Assembly (NCBI GenBank): GCA_046297455.1
Contig: JBKBIT010000011.1
Span: 81,164 to 145,163, forward strand
DNA length: 64,000 bases
Reading direction: 5' to 3'
Origin: ZYF759 sp046297455
GTDB taxonomy: Bacteria; Pseudomonadota; Alphaproteobacteria; Rhizobiales; Rhizobiaceae
How positions within the stretch are numbered: position 1 is the stretch's first letter; every line of letters begins with the position of its first letter. Both the position numbers and the translations under genes were made by a program. Of the stretch, positions 58,486 through 64,000 are shown in pieces. The notes under the pieces were generated by a model. That model was not told where the DNA came from and did no database searches. It worked only from the letters and a program-made list of their open reading frames with translations.

Positions 58486-59701
58486 TGGTGTCGGGCTCGA
58501 GCGTCTCCAGGAAGGCGATCAGCGCCCGCCGGCCGCGATCGGTGAAGACAACCGGCGATATCTGGCTGATCCCCGACACCGGCTCCGGCGCGGTGCTGTA
58601 GTGGTCGATGACCTCTTCCAGCGTGGCGATCTGGCCGGAATGCATGTAGGGCGGGCGCGAGGCGGCCCCTCTCAGCGAGGGCGTCTTGAAGGCCCGCTCC
58701 AGTTCCTCGCTGTCGGTCAGCATGAAACGCAGTTCGGCGCAATCGTCTTCCGTCCCGTCGCTGAAGGGGCCGAGACAATTGAACGGGTCCCCAATCAACT
58801 CCTGGATAATGCCGGCCCGGCCCCGATCCTGGGGCAGGCCCGGTACCGGCGGCACGGCGGTGTTGTGGAAATGGTCGTCAGTAAAGCGCGGACCATTGTG
58901 GCAGTCGATGCAGTTGGCCTTGCCGATGAACAGCCGCAGCCCCTCGATCTCCAGCGGCGTCAGCGCGTCGTCGCCTTCCGGCGTGCGGCCCGCCCCGACC
59001 GCATCGGCGAAGCGGTCGAAGCGCGTCGGCTCATGGCGGATGGTGCGCTGGAAGGCATCGAGCGACTTGCCGATATTGGCAAATACGGTGTCGACCGCAA
59101 AACGGTCCTCCTCGGCCATCGCCTCCCAGGCCGCCCGCGCGGGCTCGTCGCCCTTCGGCCCGGCGCTCTCGGGAAGGCCTTGAATGTCGGGCAAGGGACC
59201 GAAGACCGTTTCGTAGCGCTCGCCATAGGTCTCCGCCACATAGCGCACCAGCGCGGTGCGGTCCGAACCATGCTCGACCGCGTCTTCCAGCGGCCCCAGC
59301 GCCTGGCTCCACAGGCTGTCCTTGCGTCCATCCCAGAACTGCCAGGGGCTGTAGGCGACATTGGCGAGCGGCATGGTGCGTCGATCGGTGGTGCCGATGC
59401 CCTGCGCGAGCGGCAAATCGTCCTGGAACTGGCGTTCAGGCAGATGGCAGGTGGCGCAGGCAACTTCGCCATTGGCGCTCATGCCGGTGTCGAAGAACAG
59501 CCTGGCGCCGAGAGATGCCGCCACCTCGCTGTCGGCCACACGGTTCGTCGGGTCCGGCGGCAGATTGCCCAGCGACGACAGCGACAGCGAGGCGATGACG
59601 CGCTTTTCCTGCTCGGTGAAATCGGCCTGGCCGCAACCCGACAAAACGGCAACGACCGATCCAAACACAATCGGTGCCAGCGATCGCCGCCAATCCTTCA
59701 T
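58472..59701 (-). CDS. Di-heme cytochrome c peroxidase / MauG family lipoprotein
   Basis: A 409-residue protein with a lipobox (Leu-Ser-Gly-Cys at 20-23) that anchors it to a periplasm-facing membrane. Two CxxCH heme sites are seen: Cys82-His86 ('CATCHLPE') and Cys264-His268 ('CIDCHNG'). Others are 'MPLANVAYSPWQFWDGRKDSL' and 'KTPSLRGAASRPPYMHSGQIATLEEVI', typical of the MauG/CcpA fold. It either reduces peroxide or modifies a partner protein. It follows a YtkA-like gene by two bases; the partner could be a redox-active copper protein. Confidence 0.87.
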   Translation of the reverse strand: MKDWRRSLAPIVFGSVVAVLSGCGQADFTEQEKRVIASLSLSSLGNLPPDPTNRVADSEVAASLGARLFFDTGMSANGEVACATCHLPERQFQDDLPLAQGIGTTDRRTMPLANVAYSPWQFWDGRKDSLWSQALGPLEDAVEHGSDRTALVRYVAETYGERYETVFGPLPDIQGLPESAGPKGDEPARAAWEAMAEEDRFAVDTVFANIGKSLDAFQRTIRHEPTRFDRFADAVGAGRTPEGDDALTPLEIEGLRLFIGKANCIDCHNGPRFTDDHFHNTAVPPVPGLPQDRGRAGIIQELIGDPFNCLGPFSDGTEDDCAELRFMLTDSEELERAFKTPSLRGAASRPPYMHSGQIATLEEVIDHYSTAPEPVSGISQISPVVFTDRGRRALIAFLETLEPDTITDP

Positions 59702-59703
59702 GA

Positions 59704-60138
59704 CTATTCGATCACCAGGTTGAACGTGACGCCGTCATCTCCGGCCGGCGAGGAGATGCCCAGGTGAAGCTCCCACCATCCGCCCATGTTGAAGCGTACG
59801 CCCTCGATAAGGTAACGCCCTTCGCCCTGATGATCGGTCGCCTGCGGGCTGGTCGGCAGGCCGTGTCCATGTTGCGGCATGCCGCCATCGACCGTCACCG
59901 TCGCATCATCGACGGCAGAGCCGTCCGGCAGCCGTATGGTCGTGACCCAGCTATGCAGGGCCCCCTGAACCACCGGCCCGATCTGCGGCGCGATGGCCAC
60001 CTGGTAGATGCCCGCTTCGCTCGCCTTCTCGCGAGCAAGATCGAGATCGGCCGGCGGCGGCGCCATCATGCGCCATGCCATGAAACCGACCACCGCCACC
60101 ACAAGCAGCGCGCCACCACCCAGAATCCATCTCAGCAT
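59704..60138 (-). CDS. YtkA/FixH-like membrane-anchored periplasmic protein
   Basis: A 144-residue protein with one N-terminal membrane anchor ('WILGGGALLVVAVVGFMAW') and a periplasmic immunoglobulin-like YtkA-type domain. 'DGGMPQHGHGLPTSP' (His-Gly-His) could bind copper, and 'GVRFNMGGWWELHLGI' is the family's other signature. It lies two bases before the di-heme peroxidase gene, and this pairing suggests a common metal or redox function, such as metal handling for the peroxidase. Function not established. Confidence 0.75.
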   Translation of the reverse strand: MLRWILGGGALLVVAVVGFMAWRMMAPPPADLDLAREKASEAGIYQVAIAPQIGPVVQGALHSWVTTIRLPDGSAVDDATVTVDGGMPQHGHGLPTSPQATDHQGEGRYLIEGVRFNMGGWWELHLGISSPAGDDGVTFNLVIE

Positions 60139-60234
60139 CGTGCCTTCCCCTTCTTCAGAAGCTCAAATGGACCTTCCGGCAACGGGAAGGTCAAGAGCGG
60201 GAAAGTTTGAACGGATGCCGGGCGGCAGCCGGCC

Positions 60235-61272
60235 TCAAGCACGCGGCTCGTGAGGCAAACGGAAGCGATACTCCGTCACCTGACGATAGACCTCGCCAGG
60301 TCTAAGGACAGCCTGCGGAAAATGCGGGAAGTTGGGCGAATCCGGCCAGACCTGCGGCTCGAGACAGAAACCGGCGCGCGCGCCGTAGCTCACGCCATCA
60401 AGGCCGCGCCCGCCGCGCGGGGTGAAAGCGCCGTCGAAGAACTGCAATCCCGGCTCCGTGGTCCAGACTTCCATCTCCACACCCGAACGCATCCCCTGCA
60501 CCCACGCCGCTTGCCGCAACGGGCCACGCTCGGCCGCCAGGCAGAAATTGTGATCGTAGCTCATCGTCTCGGCTTCCCATTCCAGCCGGATGGGCCGGGG
60601 CAAGACGAAATCGAAAGCCGTTCCCTCCACCGGAACGACATATCCAGAAGGCAGGAGCTCGTCGTTTACCGGCAGATAGGCCGATGCCGCGATGGCGAGC
60701 CGGTGATCGAGTATGTCGCCACGGCCACCGTCATCGAGATTGAAATAGGAGTGATGGGCGAGATTGCAAAGCGTCGGCTGATCCGTCCGCGCCTCGACGT
60801 CGACGACAAGCGTGCCGGGCGCCTTCAGACGATAGGTACAGGTGATCTCGAGTTTACCCGGATAGCCGTTGTCGCGATGCGGATCGACAATGCTCAGGGA
60901 GCAATGGCCGGGTCCGAAACCTGAAACGCGCCAGCGCCTGTCATGAAGACCAAACGCCCCGCCATGGAGTGCATGCGGAAAATCGCCTGCCTCCACTTCA
61001 AACCTTGCGCCGTCAATGGCGAAGCGCCCGTCCCGGATGCGATTGGCGCAGCGACCGACCATGGCTCCGAAGAACAGCGAATGGTTGAGATAATCGCTGA
61101 ATTCCTCGAAGCCCAGGACCAGCGGCGCATCGTGGCCGGAAAGCCTGAGATCCTGAACGACCGCACCATAGTCCAGAATGGAGGCCGTCAGGCCACCGCC
61201 GGCAAGAGTCAGGCGGCGTACGTCCTCGCCCTCCCCGGTTACGCCGAAGAACTCGCTCGCCGCCGCGCTCAA
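60235..61272 (-). CDS. galM: Aldose 1-epimerase (galactose mutarotase)
   Basis: A 345-residue mutarotase that interconverts alpha and beta anomers of aldoses. The N-terminal 'LTLAGGGLTASILDYGAVVQDLRL' strand opening and the signatures 'FPHALHGGAFGLHDRRW' and 'CNLAHHSYFNLDD' contain the catalytic histidines; a later glutamate is expected near 'LEPQVWPDSPNFPHFP'. Translation appears to start at a TTG (61270-61272), nine bases after the gabD stop, so the two share a transcript. Substrate sugar not defined. Confidence 0.9.
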   Translation of the reverse strand: MSAAASEFFGVTGEGEDVRRLTLAGGGLTASILDYGAVVQDLRLSGHDAPLVLGFEEFSDYLNHSLFFGAMVGRCANRIRDGRFAIDGARFEVEAGDFPHALHGGAFGLHDRRWRVSGFGPGHCSLSIVDPHRDNGYPGKLEITCTYRLKAPGTLVVDVEARTDQPTLCNLAHHSYFNLDDGGRGDILDHRLAIAASAYLPVNDELLPSGYVVPVEGTAFDFVLPRPIRLEWEAETMSYDHNFCLAAERGPLRQAAWVQGMRSGVEMEVWTTEPGLQFFDGAFTPRGGRGLDGVSYGARAGFCLEPQVWPDSPNFPHFPQAVLRPGEVYRQVTEYRFRLPHEPRA

Positions 61273-61281
61273 ATGCAGCGC

Positions 61282-62739
61282 CTACAGGCCCAGTCCGCCG
61301 ATGCAGACATATTTGGTGTCGACATAATCCTCGATGCCCTGATGCCCACCTTCGCGGCCGATACCGGATTCCTTCACACCGCCGAAGGGCGCCTCCGGTG
61401 TGGTGATCAGACCCTCGTTGACACCGACCATGCCATATTTCAGGCCTTCCATCACGCGGAATGCCCGGCCGAGATCGCTTGTATAGAAATAGCACGCGAG
61501 GCCGAATTCGGTGTCGTTGGCGAGCGCGACCGCTTCCTCTTCCTTCTCGAAGCGGAAAACCGGGGCAACGGGGCCGAAGATCTCGTCTTTCATGAAATTC
61601 ATCTCCGGCGTGGCGCCGGAAATGACCGTCGGCTGGAAGAACGACCCACCGAGCTCGTGCCGGTTGCCGCCGGTTTCAACCTTGCCACCCTTCGCCTTGG
61701 CGTCCGCGATGAACTCTTCAACCTTCTCGACCGCCTTGTCGTCGATCAGCGGCCCCTGCTGCACGCCGTCTTCCAGTCCGGGTCCGACTTTCAGTTCCGC
61801 GGACGCCTTGGCGAATTTTTCCACGAAACGGTCATAGATCCCGGCCTGCACGAAGAAACGGTTGGTGCACACGCATGTCTGGCCGGAATTGCGGTATTTT
61901 GCCGTGACGGCGCCTTCGACAGCCCGGTCCAGATCGGCGTCGTCGAACACCAGGAAGGGCGCGTTGCCGCCGAGTTCCATCGACACTTTCTTCACCGTCG
62001 ACGCCGACTGTTCGATCAGCATCTTGCCGACCTCGGTCGAACCCGTGAAGGTGATCTTCTTCACCAGGGGATGGGTGGTGAGTTCCTTGCCGATCTCCGA
62101 CGCGGAGCCGGTAACGATATTCACGACACCGGCCGGGATCCCGACCTCCTCGCAGAGCGCACCCCAGGCCAAGCCCGAATAAGGGGTCTGGGTCGCCGGC
62201 TTGACCACCGAGGTGCAGCCGGCGGCGATCGCGGGGCCGATCTTGCGGGCAAGCATCGACGACGGGAAGTTCCACGGCGTGATGGCGGCGATCACGCCAA
62301 CCGGTTCCTTGGTCACCAGAATACGCCGATCTGCCCAGGGCGACGGCACCACGTCGCCATATACGCGGCGGGCTTCTTCAGCGAACCACAATATGTAGGC
62401 GGCCGACGAAGCGATCTCGCCCTTCGATTCGGTCAGCGACTTGCCCTGCTCCAAGGTCAGCAATTCGGCGAGCGGCTGCTGGTTGTCCATCAGGGCATCG
62501 TGAAGCGCGCGAAGCATCTTCGACCGCTCGGCGGCTGTCGTCTTGCGAAAGCTCTCGAACGCCTTCTGGGCTGCCTCAATGGCGCGGATGGTCTCCGCCT
62601 TGCCCGATTTGGGAACTGTCCCGAGCTTCAACCCGGTGGCGGGGTTGGTCACGTCGATTGTCTGGCCGGAATCCGCCTGTACCCACTGCCCGCCGATCAG
62701 GTTGGCCTCGCGCATGAAATGACTGGTTTTCTGAAGCAT
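61282..62739 (-). CDS. gabD: Succinate-semialdehyde dehydrogenase (GabD type)
   Basis: A 485-residue ALDH that oxidises succinate semialdehyde, or a related semialdehyde, to the acid. 'LTLEQGKSLTESKGEI', 'ITPWNFPSSMLARK', Glu in 'VSMELGGNAPF' and active-site Cys289 ('SGQTCVCTNRF') match the GabD/KGSADH group. No gabT aminotransferase is next to it; the partner is a mutarotase instead, so alpha-ketoglutarate semialdehyde from pentose oxidation is an alternative substrate. Confidence 0.88.
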   Translation of the reverse strand: MLQKTSHFMREANLIGGQWVQADSGQTIDVTNPATGLKLGTVPKSGKAETIRAIEAAQKAFESFRKTTAAERSKMLRALHDALMDNQQPLAELLTLEQGKSLTESKGEIASSAAYILWFAEEARRVYGDVVPSPWADRRILVTKEPVGVIAAITPWNFPSSMLARKIGPAIAAGCTSVVKPATQTPYSGLAWGALCEEVGIPAGVVNIVTGSASEIGKELTTHPLVKKITFTGSTEVGKMLIEQSASTVKKVSMELGGNAPFLVFDDADLDRAVEGAVTAKYRNSGQTCVCTNRFFVQAGIYDRFVEKFAKASAELKVGPGLEDGVQQGPLIDDKAVEKVEEFIADAKAKGGKVETGGNRHELGGSFFQPTVISGATPEMNFMKDEIFGPVAPVFRFEKEEEAVALANDTEFGLACYFYTSDLGRAFRVMEGLKYGMVGVNEGLITTPEAPFGGVKESGIGREGGHQGIEDYVDTKYVCIGGLGL

Positions 62740-62850
62740 GAGGGTTTCTCCATTCGGTTGCGAGGGCCGCGTTGATCGGCCACGGTTGTTGTCACTGACA
62801 TATGCCCACGTCGCGCCAACGACAATAACCAGCCAAGGTTCCGGCTTGGC

Positions 62851-63801
62851 TCAGCCGAACACCATCTCCGCGACCAATAGCCAGAAGGCCGTTGTCAGAA
62901 CCGCCCCTGCCGTCGTTATCGTCATTGTGTTGGATGCCAGCGCTTGGCCGGTGCCGAAACGGGTTGCGATCAGATAGGGGTTAACCCCCGTGGGCATCGC
63001 CGCGCCAACCACAGCAACCTTGGCGACCAACGGCGGCAGGCCGAAGGCCATCGCCAGAACGAGAACGATTGCAGGCATGGCAAAGAGTTTGAGTGGCGCC
63101 AGGGCCAGTGCCGGCAGAACCGCGCCCCGAATGCCGAATTGCACCAAGCCCAGCCCAACCGCAAACAGCGCGACCGGTCCGGCAACGGAGGCCAACGCAT
63201 CGACCACCGGCCTTGCGACATAGGGAATCGGCCAGCCGGCAAATCGCCACGCAATGCCCGCGAGAATACCGACGATAAGGGGGTTGCCGAGGAAGACGCG
63301 AAGAAACTGCCGCAGCAAAGACAATGGCGACAACCCGCCACCGGCAGTCCGGTCCACCCAGGCAAAAAGGACGATGGACGATGCCATCATGATCGGCAAA
63401 TGAACAATGACGATCAGGGAGAGAACCTCGAAGCCGGCTTGCCCGAAGATGCCAAGCACCAACGGCGCACCGAGCAGTACGAGGTTGGAAAACGAGGCTG
63501 CGACCCCGCCGACGATCGCAGCGCGAGCATCACGCCAGAACACCCGTCTGACGATGGTTTGTCCGACAATCCAGGCAAGGGCAACCGAGCTGAAATACGC
63601 TCCCCAGAGCGCCCAGGGACGCGCACCGGAAAAATCCGCTTCCACCAGCGTGCGGAACAGGAGCACCGGAATGCCAACAGTGACCGCAAAATCGGTCAGC
63701 CCATCGCCGGTGCGCGTTCCAAGAAGTCCAGCGCGCCCAAAGGCATAACCCAGGGCAACCAGGCCGAACACGAGCAGCATTGTTTCAAAAAGAGGCGGCA
63801 T
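62851..63801 (-). CDS. AEC-family transporter (auxin efflux carrier-like)
   Basis: A 316-residue hydrophobic protein with about ten predicted membrane helices in two five-helix repeats. The N-terminal 'LFETMLLVFGLVALGYAFGRAGLL' and the 'GAPLVLGIFGQAGFEVLSLIV' segment are typical of the AEC (PF03547) family, which includes malonate and auxin permeases. The ATG at 63801 has GGAG eight bases upstream; an earlier in-frame ATG at 63831 has no such site. Substrate unknown. Confidence 0.85.
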   Translation of the reverse strand: MPPLFETMLLVFGLVALGYAFGRAGLLGTRTGDGLTDFAVTVGIPVLLFRTLVEADFSGARPWALWGAYFSSVALAWIVGQTIVRRVFWRDARAAIVGGVAASFSNLVLLGAPLVLGIFGQAGFEVLSLIVIVHLPIMMASSIVLFAWVDRTAGGGLSPLSLLRQFLRVFLGNPLIVGILAGIAWRFAGWPIPYVARPVVDALASVAGPVALFAVGLGLVQFGIRGAVLPALALAPLKLFAMPAIVLVLAMAFGLPPLVAKVAVVGAAMPTGVNPYLIATRFGTGQALASNTMTITTAGAVLTTAFWLLVAEMVFG

Positions 63802-63850
63802 GCGACGATCTCCATCGCATGCCGTGCGCATGAAGCAAAGTGTGGCGGGA

Positions 63851-63876
63851 CCGGACCGATGAAAGGCCCGGTCCGG
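63851..63876 (-). terminator. Hairpin after the chemoreceptor gene
   Basis: A perfect 8-bp stem (CCGGACCG 63851-63858 and its complement 63869-63876) with a 10-base loop, starting five bases after the minus-strand stop codon at 63881-63883. The following tract on the minus strand includes CTTTGCTT. It separates the chemoreceptor gene from the AEC permease gene. Confidence 0.6.
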
Positions 63877-63880
63877 CCAA

Positions 63881-64000
63881 TCAGAACTCTTCCCAATCCT
63901 CGCTGCTTACCGCCAGGGCAGCGTTGCCCTGGGTTGCCGGCATTGGCCGTGCGCGGGAAGGTGCGGGCGAGGCTGCTTTGGGGGCGGCCTTCGCCGCCTC
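63881..64000 (-). CDS. Methyl-accepting chemotaxis protein, 3' end (truncated by window edge)
   Basis: Forty codons read through from the right edge to a TGA at 63881-63883. The tail is an Ala/Pro-rich flexible linker ('EAAKAAPKAASPAPSRA') ending '...SSEDWEEF'. A C-terminal xWxxF-type pentapeptide on such a linker is the tether for CheR/CheB at the end of high-abundance chemoreceptors, so the gene very probably encodes an MCP. Only the tail is visible; the sensing and signalling domains lie beyond the window. Confidence 0.75.
   Translation of the reverse strand, partial: EAAKAAPKAASPAPSRARPMPATQGNAALAVSSEDWEEF

Noticed and set aside
1..64000. tRNA, rRNA, CRISPR arrays, insertion sequences, prophage genes
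   Set aside because: None seen by eye: no cloverleaf-like sequences with CCA ends, no regularly spaced repeats, no transposase or integrase motifs.

Overview
The window is GC-rich and densely coded, from an alphaproteobacterium that is most likely a member of the Hyphomicrobiales (Rhizobiales). Three things point there: a RirA-type iron regulator with Cys91/99/105 and a TGA-N9-TCA iron-responsive operator in its own promoter, the lptD-surA pair, and a chemoreceptor tail ending in DWEEF. Genes for glucosylglycerol, a salt-stress osmolyte, suggest a marine or salt-exposed lifestyle. I saw no rRNA, tRNA, CRISPR array, insertion sequence or prophage.

Layout. (1) 1-3.8 kb: housekeeping genes, namely the end of lptD, surA, a TauE/SafE permease and dusA. 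(2) 4.0-12.1 kb, minus strand: an osmolyte module. A sugar-type ABC importer lies upstream of gpsA-ggpP-ggpS, which together supply glycerol 3-phosphate, join it to glucose and remove the phosphate to give glucosylglycerol. (3) 12.4-31.7 kb: a catabolic island that I cannot assign to a known pathway. It has a plus-strand operon (two SDRs, a branched-chain-type ABC importer, a zinc alcohol dehydrogenase), then a regulatory core with three paralogous 3-His cupins of the 2,4'-dihydroxyacetophenone dioxygenase type, two AraC regulators and another SDR, and then a plus-strand TRAP transporter, a GMC flavin alcohol dehydrogenase and an aldehyde dehydrogenase. The logic is import, alcohol oxidation and oxygen-dependent C-C cleavage of a (hydroxy)ketone. 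(4) 31.8-44.3 kb, minus strand: a MalT/LuxR regulator, a Dpp-type ABC importer, a HyuA-like hydantoinase and two DUF917 proteins, with an acetamidase/formamidase at the head. It looks like uptake and opening of a hydantoin-like or thiohydantoin-like ring. (5) 44.4-46.1 kb: an ECF42-type sigma factor with its DGPF partner. (6) 46.2-50.8 kb: deoC, a tandem aldehyde dehydrogenase, an HpaR-like MarR regulator and maleylacetoacetate isomerase. (7) 50.8-53.2 kb: a small membrane protein, a phasin-like protein, a GNAT acetyltransferase, rirA and an IsdG-type heme monooxygenase. (8) 53.2-54.3 kb: the only long gene-free stretch, holding two palindromic repeat elements. (9) 54.3-64 kb: putA with a divergent Lrp-type regulator, a MauG/cytochrome c peroxidase with a YtkA-like partner, gabD-galM, an AEC permease and the 3' end of a chemoreceptor gene.

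The regions most worth following up are the three-cupin island with its AraC direct repeats (12.4-31.7 kb) and the DUF917/HyuA operon with MalT-like direct repeats (31.8-40.9 kb). All functional calls rest on reading motifs and gene context; no database search was run.
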